From positions 496,001 to 560,000 of the forward strand of contig NZ_JAMBOQ010000001.1 in the NCBI RefSeq assembly GCF_023715685.1: DNA of 64,000 nt. Reading direction: 5' to 3'. Positions within the stretch are counted from its first letter, which is position 1, and every line of letters begins with the position of its first letter. The translations under genes and the position numbers were made by a program. Origin of the DNA: Priestia aryabhattai (GTDB taxonomy: Bacteria > Bacillota > Bacilli > Bacillales > Bacillaceae_H). Below are positions 36,660 through 48,208 of the stretch, piece after piece. The notes beneath the pieces are model-generated. The model was not told the DNA's origin, ran no database searches, and saw only the letters and a list, made by a program, of their open reading frames with translations.

Positions 36660-37772
36660 TTATTCCATATCTTCATCTGAATCAAATGCATGTTGACTTA
36701 CTAGCATATCATCGCTGCTGTTTACAACCATACCTTCTTGCTCAGCTTCTGATTGACTTTTAATATCAATTTTCCAGCCTGTCAGCTTAGCAGCTAGACG
36801 TGCATTTTGTCCACGTTTACCAATTGCAAGTGACAGCTGATAGTCAGGAACGATAACAGTTGTTGCTTTTTCATTTTCATCTACAATCACATCTACTACC
36901 TTAGATGGACTTAGAGCATTGGCAACAAATTCAACTGGGTCATTTGACCAGCGAACGATGTCAATTTTTTCACCTTTTAGTTCATTCACAACAGCCTGTA
37001 CGCGCTGACCTTTTGGTCCAACACAAGAACCGACCGGATCTACTTCAGCATATTCAGAATGAACAGAGATTTTTGAACGGTCTCCAGCTTCGCGAGCTAC
37101 TGATTTTAATTCAACTGTACCGTCATAGATTTCCGGTACTTCTTTTTCGAAAAGACGTTTTAAAAGACCTGGGTGCGTACGTGAAACATAGATTTGTGGG
37201 CCTTTTGTTGTTTTTTCTACTTTCGTAATATACACTTTAATACGATCATGAGGTTTATACTGCTCATTTGGCATTTGCTCGCTTTGAGGAAGCAATGCTT
37301 CAATTTTGCCCAGGCTCACATAAATGAAGCGAGAATCTTGACGCTGAACAATACCTGTCATAATATCTTCTTCGCGATCGCTGAACTCTGAGTAGATAAC
37401 GCCGCGTTCCGCCTCACGAACACGCTGTGTAACAACTTGTTTTGCTGTTTGAGCCGCGATGCGTCCAAAGTCTTTTGGCGTTACTTCGATTTCAACAACA
37501 TCGTCTAGCTGGAAGTTAGGGTTGATTGTTTGTGCTTCTTCAACCGAAATTTCTAGGCGTGGATCATATACTTCATCAACCACATCTTTGCGAGCAAACA
37601 CGCGCATTGAACCTCTTTCTAAATTTAAATCAACGCGTACATTTTGCGCTTGGTTAAAGTTGCGTTTGTAAGCAGAAATTAGCGCTGCTTCAATTGCTTC
37701 AATAATTACATCTTTGCTAATGCCTTTCTCTTTTTCAAGAATGACTAAGGCATCAAATAACTCACTGCTCAT
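36660..37772 (-). CDS. nusA: Transcription termination/antitermination factor NusA
   Basis: 370 residues: N-terminal RNA polymerase-binding domain, S1 domain (TGIVQRQDSRFIYVSLG near 140), and two KH domains (SCVGPKGQRVQAV; SLAIGKRGQNARLA). NusA stimulates pausing and intrinsic termination, matching the many terminators in this window. No C-terminal acidic repeats, as in other Firmicutes. It follows rimP by 37 bases. Confidence 0.97.
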   Translation of the reverse strand: MSSELFDALVILEKEKGISKDVIIEAIEAALISAYKRNFNQAQNVRVDLNLERGSMRVFARKDVVDEVYDPRLEISVEEAQTINPNFQLDDVVEIEVTPKDFGRIAAQTAKQVVTQRVREAERGVIYSEFSDREEDIMTGIVQRQDSRFIYVSLGKIEALLPQSEQMPNEQYKPHDRIKVYITKVEKTTKGPQIYVSRTHPGLLKRLFEKEVPEIYDGTVELKSVAREAGDRSKISVHSEYAEVDPVGSCVGPKGQRVQAVVNELKGEKIDIVRWSNDPVEFVANALSPSKVVDVIVDENEKATTVIVPDYQLSLAIGKRGQNARLAAKLTGWKIDIKSQSEAEQEGMVVNSSDDMLVSQHAFDSDEDME

Positions 37773-37809
37773 TGTTGGATAATCCCCCTTTAATATTGGC
37801 CGCTATACA

Positions 37810-38280
37810 TTAAAATACAATCGCTAATCGGGCAAAAGCGACTTTGTCATATGGTAAAACCACCGTTTTTGTGCGTGTTTTGATACGAATAGATAATGTG
37901 ACAGTTTCTCCGTCAAATGATTGTAATTCGCCTTCAAATTCTTTTGCACCTTCAATTGGTTCATATGTTTTTATGTATACATGCTTACCAATTGCACGTT
38001 CAAAATCTTTATCTTTTTTTAATGGGCGTTCCGCACCAGGCGATGATACTTCTAAAAAGTAGTTGTGAGGGATTGGATCTACTGCATCCATTTTCTCACT
38101 TAATTTTTCACTTACTGCTCCGCAGTCTTCGATATCCACGCCGGTATCAGAGTCGATAAACACACGTAAAAACCAATCTTTCCCTTCTTTTACGTATTCA
38201 ATCTCAACAAGCTCTAAATTCATTTCCTCCAAGATAGGGGAAACCATTTCTTCCACTGTTTGTTTTACATTTTTACTCAT
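37810..38280 (-). CDS. rimP: Ribosome maturation factor RimP
   Basis: A 156-residue 30S assembly factor with the conserved [19 protein letters not shown] and DIEDC-x2-VS motifs and a C-terminal SH3-like domain. ATG at 38280 ([11 protein letters not shown]) with GGGAGG 7 bases upstream; the extension to 38307 contains the ribosome site and is rejected. It is the first gene of the nusA-infB operon. Confidence 0.95.
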   Translation of the reverse strand: MSKNVKQTVEEMVSPILEEMNLELVEIEYVKEGKDWFLRVFIDSDTGVDIEDCGAVSEKLSEKMDAVDPIPHNYFLEVSSPGAERPLKKDKDFERAIGKHVYIKTYEPIEGAKEFEGELQSFDGETVTLSIRIKTRTKTVVLPYDKVAFARLAIVF

Positions 38281-38480
38281 TCTAATCCTCCCTTCGAGAC
38301 ATTGCATGGTATGTTTAGGTTACGCGTTTTTTATGTCTCTTATATCAAAAAAGAGTGGTTTATTTGCTATTTTTATTTTGCACTCTATAAGAGGTCTAAC
38401 CTACTAGAGTGGAAATGTTGTCATTTGTGTTGCAGGATTTTAAACGTCACATAATAAATCAATCATGATGATTGAAAAAT
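38281..38480 (-). other. Long structured leader/promoter region of the rimP operon
   Basis: No gene is seen. The region has a hairpin with outer arms CACTCTA (38381-38387) and TAGAGTG (38405-38411) and inner arms AGGT/ACCT. It also has a 17-base palindrome centred at 38467 (TCAATCAT and its complement). I find no convincing sigma-A promoter, although one is expected here because polC ends in terminators just upstream. Confidence 0.45.
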
Positions 38481-38484
38481 CTAC

Positions 38485-38518
38485 AGAAAAAACGAATCAT
38501 GCTAGAAGCCGATTCGTT
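38485..38518 (-). terminator. Second polC terminator
   Basis: Stem AACGAATC / GATTCGTT with an internal GC..GC pair and a T6 tail on the minus strand. Confidence 0.8.
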
Positions 38519-38558
38519 CTCCATACTACTTACTATGTCAGTAAGTTCATATCAATAA

Positions 38559-38584
38559 GAAAGAGCGGGTTTCCCCACTCTTTC
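38559..38584 (-). terminator. First polC terminator
   Basis: Minus-strand 11-bp stem GAAAGAG-U-GGG / CCC-G-CTCTTTC closed by a GAAA tetraloop; a short T/A-rich tail follows. With 38485-38518 it forms a tandem pair after polC. Confidence 0.7.
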
Positions 38585-38645
38585 TCGTCCGTATCCTTAG
38601 CATTTCCACAATTACTATATCATAACCGCTTATTTTATGCAAATG

Positions 38646-41600
38646 TTAGAAAAGAGAAAGCTGGTTCTGATCAGGTAATGATTCAAGGCATCCATGGTTG
38701 TCTAGATACTCTAAAATCGTCTTTGATACTTTGCCTCGCTGCTGCAAGTCTTCTTTCGATAAAAACTCTCCTGTCTCACGAGCTTTTACAATGTTCAGCG
38801 CTGCATTTGTGCCAAGACCAGGAATAGCATTAAACGGCGGCACCAAAGACGTGCCGTCAATTAAAAATTCGTCTGCGCTTGAGTCATATAAATCTACTTT
38901 TTTAAATGAATAGCCTCGTTCGCACATTTCTAAAGAAAGCTCAAGCACCGTTAATAAGTTTTTCTCTTTAGGAGATGCGTCCAGGCCTTTGGCATTGATT
39001 TCTTCCATCTTTGCTCGAATTGCAGTTGAGCCTTTGATCATCGTATCAATATCAAAGTCATCTGCACGAACCGTAAAGTATGCTGCGTAATAAAGAAGCG
39101 CGTGGTGCACTTTGAAATAAGCAATACGCACGGCCATCAATACATAAGCAGCCGCATGGGCTTTAGGGAACATATACTTAATCTTTTTACAGGAATCAAT
39201 ATACCAGTCCGGAACACCATTTTTGATCATTTCTTCTTCAAATTCAGGTGTTAGCCCTTTCCCTTTACGCACAGACTCCATAATTTTAAAGGCAAGTGAA
39301 GGTTCAAGACCCTGATAAATCAGATAAACCATGATGTCGTCACGACAACCGATTACTTCGCTTAAGTTACAAATATCATTGCGAATTAGCTCTTGCGCAT
39401 TACCAAGCCATACATCAGTACCGTGCGAAAGTCCCGAAATTTGAACAAGCTCTGAAAACGTCGTTGGCTTTGTATCTTCTAACATTTGACGCACGAAGCG
39501 CGTTCCAAATTCAGGTATACCAAGCGTTCCTGTTTTACACATAATTTGTTCTTCTGTTACCCCAAGTGATTCCGTTCCGCTAAAAATCTTCATAACTTCA
39601 GGATCATCCGTTGGAATCGTTTTTGGATCAATTCCACTTAAATCTTGAAGCATACGAATCACGGTCGGATCGTCGTGTCCGAGGATATCAAGCTTTAATA
39701 AGTTATCATGAATCGAATGGAAGTCAAAATGAGTTGTTCTCCATTCGGAGTTACGGTCGTCGGCTGGAAACTGGATCGGCGAAAAATCGAAAATATCCAT
39801 ATAGTCTGGTACAACAATAATTCCTCCTGGATGCTGACCCGTTGTACGCTTAACGCCCGTACATCCTGCTACTAAACGATCCACTTCTGCGTTTCGTAGA
39901 TGTAAATCACGGTCACCGGCATAGCCTTTTACATAGCCATAAGCTGTTTTTTCGGCAACTGTACCGATTGTTCCCGCACGGTATACATTATCTTCTCCAA
40001 ACAGTACTTTTGTATAGTTATGAGCTTGCGGCTGATACTCTCCTGAGAAGTTCAAATCGATATCAGGAACTTTATCTCCTTTGAATCCTAAGAACGTTTC
40101 AAACGGAATATCGTGTCCGTCTTTAATAAATGGTACGCCACAATCGTCGCAGCTTTTGTCCGGCAAGTCGAATCCAGAACCGACGGATCCGTCATTAAAA
40201 AACTCGGATTTTTTACACTTTGGACAAACATAATGCGGCGGCAGTGGGTTTACTTCTGTAATTTCGGTCATCGTCGCAACAAATGAAGACCCTACGGAAC
40301 CACGTGAACCAACTAAGTAACCATCATTTAATGATTTTTTAACGAGTTTATGCGAGATCAAGTAAATAACGGCAAACCCGTGTCCGATAATACTTTTTAG
40401 CTCTTTCTCTAGACGAGCTTCTACTACTTCAGGCAGCTCTTCACCATAGATGCTGCGTGCCATCGCATAGCTCATTTCACGCATTTCTTCGTCTGCACCT
40501 TCAATTTTTGGTGTATATAAATCATCTTTAATTGGTTTAATATCATCAATCATATCCGCTATTTTTTGCGTATTACGAACAACAATTTCTTTCGCTTTGT
40601 CTCCATCTAAAAATGAAAAACAATTCAGCATCTCATCCGTTGATCTAAAGTGAACATCCGGCAGCTGATGACGGTTTAACGGGTTCGCTCCGCCTTGTGA
40701 ACCGATTAAAATTTTTCGGTAAATTTTGTCTTCCGGATTGAGGTAGTGAACATTTCCTGTTGCTACAACCGGTTTTCCAATCTTTTCACCGAGCTTCACA
40801 ATATTGCTAATAATGTCTTTTAAGGCTTTCTCATCTCGCACTAAATCTAGTTCAATTAAGTGCTTGTAGTTGTCAGGAGGCTGTACTTCGATGTAATCAT
40901 AAAATTCAGCTGCTCCTTCTACTTCATCAATTCCTTTTTGCATCATGCCTTCGAATACTTCGCCTCGGTCGCATGCCGTTCCAATCAAGATGCCTTCTCG
41001 ATATTTGTCGAGCTGAGATCTTGGAATTCGAGGAACTCGATAAAAGTAATTTAAATGAGAAATCGAAACGAGTTTGAATAGATTTTTTAATCCAACGTCG
41101 TTTTGTGCTAAAAGCGTCGCATGATAAGGACGGGCCCGCTGATATGCATTACCTTCTCCCATATAATCGTTTAAGCGATCGTGCATCGTAATTTCGCGTT
41201 CAAATGCATCTTTCAGCATTTTATTTAACAAATAGCCGGTTGTTTCCGCATCATAAATCGCGCGGTGATGCTGCACCAGTTCAATATCGAATTTTTTAGC
41301 AAGAGTATTTAAACGATGGTTTTTCATATGCGGATACAAAAATCTTCCGAGTTCAAGCGTATCAATAACGCCGTTGGCCGCTTTTTCTAACCCGATTTTT
41401 TGCAGTCCCATATTTAAAAATCCCATATCAAAACTTGCATTATGAGCGACTAAAATACTGTCGCCCATCCACTCGTGAAAATCCCGAAGTACTTCTGAAA
41501 TTTCAGGCGCATTTTGGACCATATCATCTGTAATACCCGTCAGTTCAATTGTTGTTGCAGACAGAGGATGATGAGGATTTGCAAACCGTTCAAATCGATC

Positions 41601-42956
41601 GATGATTTCTCCTTCTTTCATCTTCACGGCAGCAAGTTCAATAATGGTATCGTATACGGCTGACAAACCGGTTGTTTCGACGTCAAATACTACGTAAGTT
41701 GCTTCTGTCAAATCCACATGCTGCGGATTATAGGCAATCGGCACGCCGTCGTCTACTAAATTGACTTCCACTCCGTACAGTATTTTAATGCCGTTCTTTT
41801 TACCGGCTCCATATGCTTCAGGAAACGACTGTGCAACCGCGTGATCAGTTATCGCTACAGCCGGATGTCCCCATTTTTTGGCTTGTCCGACTAAAGCTCC
41901 AACAGATGAAACGGCATCCATTTGACTCATTGGCGTATGCAAGTGAAGTTCCACACGCTTTTCATCTTCAGGCGCTGTGTCCTGTCTAGCGGGACCGGTA
42001 ATCTCGTTGACATCATTTCCAATCATAACTAGATCACGGACAAATGTATCGTTTTGTACACTTCCGCGAACCTTTACCCACATTCCTTTTTTAATCGCTT
42101 GAAGTAAAGGAATATCTTCTTTGTCACGTGAAAACATTTTAACCATAATAGAGTTTGTATAATCTGTCACTTTAAAAATAAGAAGCGTACGCCCGCTTCG
42201 TAATTCTCTAGTTTCTGCATCAAATACGTATCCTTCAACGGCAATTCGCTTTTCTTCATCCACAATGGAGTCCAGGCGAACCGTCTCGTCTTTAATCGTA
42301 TATCCAATTGTAAGCGGACCTTTTGGTAGGTCTGGTCCATCACTTTTTTCATTTTCTTTATTTTGCATTTCTGTGATGGCTTGTAATACTTTTTCTGTAT
42401 CTTCTTGTTTTCGTTGCTCTACAAACTGCTGAAATGCTTCTTCTGAATGTACAACTTCCGTCATTAGCTGAAGGTTCGGAAACCCATAGGACGCATACTG
42501 ATCAGCAATTAACTGACTATACTTTTTACGTAAAGCCGTTCCTTCCGCATCATGTCGTGCGTTCACAATCAATTTGGCACCGTTCAATCTCGGCATTTGA
42601 TCTTGTAAAAGCGACTGTAAAAGCGGAGATATGCCCTGCATTTCTCCAATACAATGCTTCCAATATGACTGTACATGTTCTTCCGTACATTCTTTATTAA
42701 CGGTTTGAATAGAAAAAGAAACACTCGCAATATGAGAAAAAGCTGAAGACATGCGAGCATGGAATAACTCATAGATCTCAAAAGGTAATAACCCTTCTAA
42801 AGAAAAATGGAAATGCCATTTTTTTTGTTCTTTCTGAATGACGAGCTTTTCAATCGCTGCGTTTTCAAAGTAAGGAACAATTTGATCACTCGTCAGCTCT
42901 AACTGCTGCAGCAGCAACTTAAAACGCTCTTTTTTTCCTAGCGTTTGTGCTTCCAA
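38646..42956 (-). CDS. polC: DNA polymerase III alpha subunit, Gram-positive PolC type
   Basis: The 1436-residue replicative polymerase. Order: N-terminal domains, OB domain (about 235-310), PHP domain ([11 protein letters not shown]) interrupted by the 3'-5' proofreading exonuclease ([11 protein letters not shown] near 425), a zinc finger (CPKCKK...CDDCG), and the polymerase active site with PDIDLNFSG. All hallmark motifs are present. The start is TTG with GGAGG 8 bases upstream. It follows proS and ends in two terminators. Confidence 0.98.
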   Translation of the reverse strand: MEAQTLGKKERFKLLLQQLELTSDQIVPYFENAAIEKLVIQKEQKKWHFHFSLEGLLPFEIYELFHARMSSAFSHIASVSFSIQTVNKECTEEHVQSYWKHCIGEMQGISPLLQSLLQDQMPRLNGAKLIVNARHDAEGTALRKKYSQLIADQYASYGFPNLQLMTEVVHSEEAFQQFVEQRKQEDTEKVLQAITEMQNKENEKSDGPDLPKGPLTIGYTIKDETVRLDSIVDEEKRIAVEGYVFDAETRELRSGRTLLIFKVTDYTNSIMVKMFSRDKEDIPLLQAIKKGMWVKVRGSVQNDTFVRDLVMIGNDVNEITGPARQDTAPEDEKRVELHLHTPMSQMDAVSSVGALVGQAKKWGHPAVAITDHAVAQSFPEAYGAGKKNGIKILYGVEVNLVDDGVPIAYNPQHVDLTEATYVVFDVETTGLSAVYDTIIELAAVKMKEGEIIDRFERFANPHHPLSATTIELTGITDDMVQNAPEISEVLRDFHEWMGDSILVAHNASFDMGFLNMGLQKIGLEKAANGVIDTLELGRFLYPHMKNHRLNTLAKKFDIELVQHHRAIYDAETTGYLLNKMLKDAFEREITMHDRLNDYMGEGNAYQRARPYHATLLAQNDVGLKNLFKLVSISHLNYFYRVPRIPRSQLDKYREGILIGTACDRGEVFEGMMQKGIDEVEGAAEFYDYIEVQPPDNYKHLIELDLVRDEKALKDIISNIVKLGEKIGKPVVATGNVHYLNPEDKIYRKILIGSQGGANPLNRHQLPDVHFRSTDEMLNCFSFLDGDKAKEIVVRNTQKIADMIDDIKPIKDDLYTPKIEGADEEMREMSYAMARSIYGEELPEVVEARLEKELKSIIGHGFAVIYLISHKLVKKSLNDGYLVGSRGSVGSSFVATMTEITEVNPLPPHYVCPKCKKSEFFNDGSVGSGFDLPDKSCDDCGVPFIKDGHDIPFETFLGFKGDKVPDIDLNFSGEYQPQAHNYTKVLFGEDNVYRAGTIGTVAEKTAYGYVKGYAGDRDLHLRNAEVDRLVAGCTGVKRTTGQHPGGIIVVPDYMDIFDFSPIQFPADDRNSEWRTTHFDFHSIHDNLLKLDILGHDDPTVIRMLQDLSGIDPKTIPTDDPEVMKIFSGTESLGVTEEQIMCKTGTLGIPEFGTRFVRQMLEDTKPTTFSELVQISGLSHGTDVWLGNAQELIRNDICNLSEVIGCRDDIMVYLIYQGLEPSLAFKIMESVRKGKGLTPEFEEEMIKNGVPDWYIDSCKKIKYMFPKAHAAAYVLMAVRIAYFKVHHALLYYAAYFTVRADDFDIDTMIKGSTAIRAKMEEINAKGLDASPKEKNLLTVLELSLEMCERGYSFKKVDLYDSSADEFLIDGTSLVPPFNAIPGLGTNAALNIVKARETGEFLSKEDLQQRGKVSKTILEYLDNHGCLESLPDQNQLSLF

Positions 42957-43040
42957 GTTTTCTGCCTCCTTTTATAAATGAGTGCAATCTATTTTAACAT
43001 AAATGACTTCTATTCTGTCATATGTTCTGTTTATAAACAT

Positions 43041-43069
43041 AAAAACAGCAGGGATACAAATCCCCGCTG
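43041..43069 (-). terminator. proS terminator
   Basis: 10-bp stem CAGCGGGGAT / ATCCCTGCTG on the minus strand (one G-U), 4-base loop, T5 tail, just after the proS stop. Confidence 0.85.
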
Positions 43070-43074
43070 CTTCA

Positions 43075-44772
43075 TTACTTCGCTAGCAGTTCTTTCACTG
43101 TTGAAACAAGATTGTCAACTGACACTTCTAATGACTCTCCAGTTTTACGTACTTTTACTTCTACGATCCCTTCAGATGCACGTTTTCCAACTGTTACTCG
43201 AACAGGAAGACCAATTAAATCTGAGTCTGCAAATTTCACTCCTGCACGCTCTTGGCGATCATCTAACAGCACTTCAAAGCGACTATCTAATAACTCATTA
43301 TATAATTTCTCGCCTAGTTCACGCTGTTCATCATTTTTCACGTTAACTGGAATAACATGCACTTGATAAGGCGTAACAGCTTCTGGCCATAGAAGACCGT
43401 TTTCATCGTTAAATTGTTCTGCAATCGCAGCAACCGTACGAGAAACACCGATACCATAGCAGCCCATAATCATTGGCTGGCTGCGTCCGTTCTCATCTAG
43501 ATACGTTGCTCCCATCGCTTCGCTGTAGCGAGTTCCTAGTTTAAAGACATGTCCGACTTCAATACCTTTAGCGAACTTAATGACACCTTGTCCATCCGGT
43601 GACTGATCTCCTTCTTGGATGAAACGGAAATCTTCGTAAGTTGCATTAAAGTTACGTTCATTCACATTTGTATAGTGATAACCTTCTTCATTTGCTCCGC
43701 ATACACCGTTAACAATTGCCTTTATAGCATGATCAGCTACTACTTCTACTGAATCACTTACGCCAATCGGTCCTACTGAACCAACTGCACATTTTAATAC
43801 TTCTTTTGTTTCTTCTGGAGTTGCCAATTCAACAACGGAAGCTTCAAAATAGTTTTTCACTTTAATATCGTTTACTTCGTGATCCCCGCGAACAAGTACA
43901 AGCACAAAACGATCATCTACTTTAAATAAAAGTGACTTAATACAAGAAGTCGCTTCAACATTTAAGAAAGCAGCTACGTCTTCGATGCTATGCTGATTTG
44001 GTGTTTCCACTTTTGTTAATTCTTTTTCGGGTTCAGTTGATTTTTCATACGTATTTACAACCGGTGCCATTTCAACATTTGCTGCATAAGAAGATGTATC
44101 TGAATAAGCAATTGTATCTTCCCCAATTTCAGAAAGGACCATAAATTCATGCGTATCTTTTCCGCCCATTGCACCTGAATCAGCGATAACAGCACGAAAA
44201 TTTAATCCGCAGCGCTCAAAGATGCGGCTGTAGGCAGCAAACATTTTGTCATATACTTCATCTAAGCTTTCTTGAGAAGCATGGAACGAATATGCATCTT
44301 TCATAATAAATTCACGACCGCGTAATAATCCAAAGCGTGGACGTTTTTCATCGCGGAACTTCGTTTGAATTTGATATAAATTTAGCGGTAAACGTTTGTA
44401 TGACTTCACTTCGTCACGAAGCAAGCTTGTGATAACTTCTTCGTGTGTTGCTCCCAAAGCAAATTCACGGCCGTGACGATCTTTCATACGCATTAACTCA
44501 GGCCCATATGAATACCAGCGGCCAGACTCTTGCCACAATTCAGCTTGTTGTAAAGCAGGCATCAATAATTCGACAGAACCTGCACGGTCCATCTCTTCAC
44601 GAACAATTTGTTCAACTTTTTGCAATACGCGCTTACCAAGCGGTAAAAAGCTGTACACGCCGCTTGCATTTTGGCGCATATAACCTGCGCGCAATAGAAG
44701 CTGATGGCTTTTTATATCCGCATCAGCTGGCACTTCTCTTAATGTAGGAATCAATGTAGAACTTTGTCTCAT
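43075..44772 (-). CDS. proS: Prolyl-tRNA synthetase (bacterial type)
   Basis: 565 residues. Class II motifs are visible ([10 protein letters not shown] region; [26 protein letters not shown] motif 2; GCYGIGVSR motif 3). A YbaK-like editing insertion lies between about 225 and 400, and the anticodon-binding domain is C-terminal. No T-box leader is present in the 104-base gap upstream, so expression probably follows rasP. The ATG is preceded by AAAGAGGTG. Confidence 0.97.
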   Translation of the reverse strand: MRQSSTLIPTLREVPADADIKSHQLLLRAGYMRQNASGVYSFLPLGKRVLQKVEQIVREEMDRAGSVELLMPALQQAELWQESGRWYSYGPELMRMKDRHGREFALGATHEEVITSLLRDEVKSYKRLPLNLYQIQTKFRDEKRPRFGLLRGREFIMKDAYSFHASQESLDEVYDKMFAAYSRIFERCGLNFRAVIADSGAMGGKDTHEFMVLSEIGEDTIAYSDTSSYAANVEMAPVVNTYEKSTEPEKELTKVETPNQHSIEDVAAFLNVEATSCIKSLLFKVDDRFVLVLVRGDHEVNDIKVKNYFEASVVELATPEETKEVLKCAVGSVGPIGVSDSVEVVADHAIKAIVNGVCGANEEGYHYTNVNERNFNATYEDFRFIQEGDQSPDGQGVIKFAKGIEVGHVFKLGTRYSEAMGATYLDENGRSQPMIMGCYGIGVSRTVAAIAEQFNDENGLLWPEAVTPYQVHVIPVNVKNDEQRELGEKLYNELLDSRFEVLLDDRQERAGVKFADSDLIGLPVRVTVGKRASEGIVEVKVRKTGESLEVSVDNLVSTVKELLAK

Positions 44773-44842
44773 AACCTCGCACCTCTTTGTTTACTTCTCT
44801 ATCTTATTTTTTAAGGCGGACCATGCCGCAATTTTCATATAA

Positions 44843-44867
44843 TCAGCGAGGGAATATCCCTCGCTGA
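44843..44867 (-). terminator. rasP terminator or attenuating hairpin
   Basis: Perfect 11-bp stem TCAGCGAGGGA / TCCCTCGCTGA with a 3-base loop, 10 bases after the rasP stop. The following T tract is weak, so read-through into proS is likely. Confidence 0.65.
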
Positions 44868-44876
44868 GCGTATGTC

Positions 44877-46136
44877 TTATAAAAAGAACTTTTGAATATC
44901 GTTCCACGTTACAACGAGCATCAGCAGCATTAATAAAGCAAAACCGATAAAATGAACAATGCCTTCTTTTTGACGATCAATTGGCTTACCGCGAATTCCT
45001 TCTACAGCGAAGAATAATAGTCGTCCTCCATCTAAAGCAGGAAGTGGAAGCAAATTGACAATCCCTAAGTTAATACTTAAAACGGCTGCCCATTTCATTA
45101 AGTAATAAATGCCTGACTGTGCTACTTGATCGGTTGCTGCGTAAATACCTACAGGACCAGAAAGCATATCCAGTTTGAACTGTCCTGTCACAAGCTTCCC
45201 TAGACCCGTTAAGATTTCTTTCATCCACGTATATGTCTCAGTAGCTCCGTGCGTAATCGAACCAATGAATGACTTTTCAACCGGTGCATATACGCCAATT
45301 AATCCAATTGTCTGTTCCCCAACTTTGCGACTTTCAGGTGTAATCGGAATATCTAGCGTTTTGCCACCGCGCTGAACCGTGAATGTAATTTGCTGTTCAG
45401 GATGTTTTTGAATTACTTTTACTACATCATCCCACGTTGAAACACTTTGTCCATCAATTGCTTGAACTTTATCTCCTTGTTTGAGTCCCGCATCAACGGC
45501 TACTCCATCTGATGTTAATTTGCCCATCATGGGTTTGTCAACAACATATCCTTGAGAAATCCCAAGAACGATAAAAATAACAAAGGCTAATATAAAGTTC
45601 ATTAGTGGACCAGCGAAAATGGCTAGCGCACGCTGACCAAGAGTTTTGGAAGCAAACTGACGGCTGTAAGGTGCAATTTGAATTTCTTCTCCGTCCATAA
45701 CGAAGTAAGATTCTTCTGCTACCTCGAATTTTTGCAGACGTTCATCTTCACCTTCTTCATAACCTGAAATAAATAGATTATGCTCTAAGTCTGCTTGCTC
45801 TACTTCAATAACTTTTGCATTTGGATGCTGTTCCTTGTTATTAATAATGACTTTATTTACTTTGCCTTCTTTATCAAACATGAGGCCCACCATTTGACCA
45901 GGCTTAACTTCGATCATTTCCGGGTCTTCTCCAGCCATTCGAACAAATCCACCTAAGGGCAGCAAGCGAATGGTATAAACTGTTTCATCTCGTTTAAATG
46001 AAAAGATTTTGGGACCAAACCCAATGGCAAACTCACGGCATAAGATGCCTGCACGCTTTGCAAAAACTAAATGACCAAGCTCATGAAAGAATACAAGAGC
46101 TCCAAAAATGACGACAAACGCAATGACTGTGTTCAA
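44877..46136 (-). CDS. rasP: Site-2 intramembrane zinc protease RasP
   Basis: 419 residues. Zinc motif HELGH at residues 18-22 in the first transmembrane helix, a PDZ domain (about 200-285), and the third ligand in the PLPALDGGRLLF helix. In B. subtilis it completes cleavage of anti-sigma factors such as RsiW and of FtsL. TTG start with AAGGGGG 9 bases upstream. It lies between dxr and proS, as in other Bacillus. Confidence 0.95.
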   Translation of the reverse strand: MNTVIAFVVIFGALVFFHELGHLVFAKRAGILCREFAIGFGPKIFSFKRDETVYTIRLLPLGGFVRMAGEDPEMIEVKPGQMVGLMFDKEGKVNKVIINNKEQHPNAKVIEVEQADLEHNLFISGYEEGEDERLQKFEVAEESYFVMDGEEIQIAPYSRQFASKTLGQRALAIFAGPLMNFILAFVIFIVLGISQGYVVDKPMMGKLTSDGVAVDAGLKQGDKVQAIDGQSVSTWDDVVKVIQKHPEQQITFTVQRGGKTLDIPITPESRKVGEQTIGLIGVYAPVEKSFIGSITHGATETYTWMKEILTGLGKLVTGQFKLDMLSGPVGIYAATDQVAQSGIYYLMKWAAVLSINLGIVNLLPLPALDGGRLLFFAVEGIRGKPIDRQKEGIVHFIGFALLMLLMLVVTWNDIQKFFL

Positions 46137-46214
46137 TGGGTATTACCCCCTTCATGTAATAGAGTCAAACCTCCATCCACCAGAAATAAGTGAATGGCTT
46201 CTCTCGCACGCACA

Positions 46215-47363
46215 TTATCGAGAGATGGCGGATCTAACAAACTCTCTTGCTTCTAAATCTACTTCTTTAATGGTAGATAAACAAGGTTTCTGTATTACAG
46301 TATGTTCATTCATTGCTTTTTCAATCACATCTTCAATTTGTAAAAATGTAATGTGACCATCTAGAAAGGCTTGAACAGCTTCTTCATTAGCTGCATTTAA
46401 AACAGTCGGAAGTGTTCCACCCGCTTTGCCAGCCTCAAATGCAAAAGCTAAACAGCGAAAACGCTCTTCATCCATTTTAGCGAAATGAAGCTGGCCAATA
46501 TTCGCCAAACTTAAACGCTTTGTGTTAGGCAAAGACATGCGTTTTGGATACGTTAACGCGTATTGAATTGGCACGCGCATATCAGGCGTTCCAAGCTGAG
46601 CAATAACGCTTGTATCAGAATACTCTACCATAGAATGAATGATGCTTTCCTTATGTAACAATACATCAATTTTCTCATAGGGAAGATCAAAAAGCCAATG
46701 TGCTTCAATCACTTCTAGTCCCTTATTCATCATCGTTGCCGAATCAATTGTAATTTTAGCTCCCATTGACCAGTTTGGATGATTTAACGCATCTTCAACC
46801 GTTACTCCCTGTAGTTCTGCTCTCGTCTTATCTCGAAAGCTCCCTCCAGAAGCCGTTAAAATTAAACGGTCTATTGCTTTTTGATCTTGCCCTTGCAAAC
46901 TTTGAAAAATAGCTGAGTGCTCACTGTCTACCGGTAAAATATCAGCGCCATATTCCTTGGCTGCTTCCATGACAAGGTGACCAGCAGTAACAAGTGTCTC
47001 CTTATTTGCAATAGCAATTGTTTTTCTCATTTTGATTGCTTCTAGCGTAGGAGTCAACCCTACACTTCCAAGAACAGCGTTTACCAACACTTCTGTAGAC
47101 GGATGAGTTGCCACTTCCACAAGCCCTTCTTCTCCATAAACAAATCGAATAGAAGGAAATTCCGCTTGCAGCGACAGACAATCTTCTTTCTTCATTACGG
47201 AAACAAGGGCAGGCTTACACTGCTGAATAATCTTTCTTGCTTCATTAATATTTCGACCTACAGAGATTGCTGAGAGCTCAAAATGCTCAGGATGCGCTCG
47301 AACAATATCAACGGTTTGAGTACCGATTGAACCTGTAGCTCCTAACAAGGAAATTTTCTTCAA
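46215..47363 (-). CDS. dxr: 1-deoxy-D-xylulose-5-phosphate reductoisomerase
   Basis: Second enzyme of the MEP isoprenoid pathway, making 2-C-methylerythritol 4-phosphate. The 382-residue protein has the NADPH motif [10 protein letters not shown] at residues 8-17 and the metal/substrate region [12 protein letters not shown] near 148. TTG start, 9 bases after AGGAG. It supplies precursors to UppS, encoded two genes upstream. Confidence 0.96.
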   Translation of the reverse strand: MKKISLLGATGSIGTQTVDIVRAHPEHFELSAISVGRNINEARKIIQQCKPALVSVMKKEDCLSLQAEFPSIRFVYGEEGLVEVATHPSTEVLVNAVLGSVGLTPTLEAIKMRKTIAIANKETLVTAGHLVMEAAKEYGADILPVDSEHSAIFQSLQGQDQKAIDRLILTASGGSFRDKTRAELQGVTVEDALNHPNWSMGAKITIDSATMMNKGLEVIEAHWLFDLPYEKIDVLLHKESIIHSMVEYSDTSVIAQLGTPDMRVPIQYALTYPKRMSLPNTKRLSLANIGQLHFAKMDEERFRCLAFAFEAGKAGGTLPTVLNAANEEAVQAFLDGHITFLQIEDVIEKAMNEHTVIQKPCLSTIKEVDLEAREFVRSAISR

Positions 47364-47398
47364 GTATATTCACTCCTATTAAAACAAAGACATCTTTT

Positions 47399-48202
47399 TT
47401 ATAGAGACAATAAAAAAGCTAAAATTGGCATGATGAACATTAAACTGTCAAAGCGGTCTAAAACCCCACCATGACCCGGTAAAATCTTTCCTGAATCTTT
47501 TACGCCATAGTGACGTTTGAACGCTGATTGTACAAGATCACCCATCTGTCCAAATAACGATACGATAATACCCATTACCAGTAGTTCAATCATAGTTTGA
47601 TCAATATTTGCTAACAGCTTAAATACAACGGCTACTACAATAGCGCATACGACGCCACCAACAAAACCTTCAATTGTTTTATTGGGACTGATTTCCGGCC
47701 ATAGCTTTCGTTTCCCCATTGCTCGTCCAATAAAATAAGCTCCGGAATCCGTCGCCCAAATAATAAGGAAAGCAAAGAACAAATAAGCTAACCCGAACTC
47801 TTGACGAACCTCGATAAAATAATGAAAGCCAAAGCCAACATATACTGTCGTTAATAAAATAAACCCAACGTCATCGAAGGTAAATTTATTTTTAACTACA
47901 ACCGTGTACATTAACAGAAGAAGGACAGCAGCAAGCGCTACTTCTATCTTATGTTCACTTAAGAATTGAAATGCAACATCTCTTCCATTTGGCAATAAAA
48001 ACACCCAGGTTAGCAATAAACTAATGATACTTGGAAAAGACATTGCTTTCAAATGTTTCATTTTTAAAAGCTCAATTACACCAACTGTTCCGATTACATA
48101 CATGATAAGGGTAAAAGGTAACCCTCCAATTAAAACAATCGGCACAAATACCGCAAGTGCTACAATCGCGGTGATAATGCGCTGTTTCATCTTGTTTTCC
48201 AC
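47399..48202 (-). CDS. cdsA: Phosphatidate cytidylyltransferase
   Basis: Makes CDP-diacylglycerol, the substrate of PgsA at the other end of the window. 267 residues with about eight transmembrane segments and the family signature SAFKRHYGVKDSGKILPGHGG followed by LDRFDS near the C-terminus. The GTG at 48202 starts 6 bases after uppS ends; the in-frame ATG at 48190 (MKQRIITAI) is an equally good start and matches known CdsA N-termini. Confidence 0.94.
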   Translation of the reverse strand: MENKMKQRIITAIVALAVFVPIVLIGGLPFTLIMYVIGTVGVIELLKMKHLKAMSFPSIISLLLTWVFLLPNGRDVAFQFLSEHKIEVALAAVLLLLMYTVVVKNKFTFDDVGFILLTTVYVGFGFHYFIEVRQEFGLAYLFFAFLIIWATDSGAYFIGRAMGKRKLWPEISPNKTIEGFVGGVVCAIVVAVVFKLLANIDQTMIELLVMGIIVSLFGQMGDLVQSAFKRHYGVKDSGKILPGHGGVLDRFDSLMFIMPILAFLLSL

Positions 48203-48208
48203 ACCTTC

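Noticed and set aside
44773..44876. T-box riboswitch upstream of proS
   Set aside because: The gap is only about 100 bases, holds the rasP hairpin, and shows no T-box motif or antiterminator.
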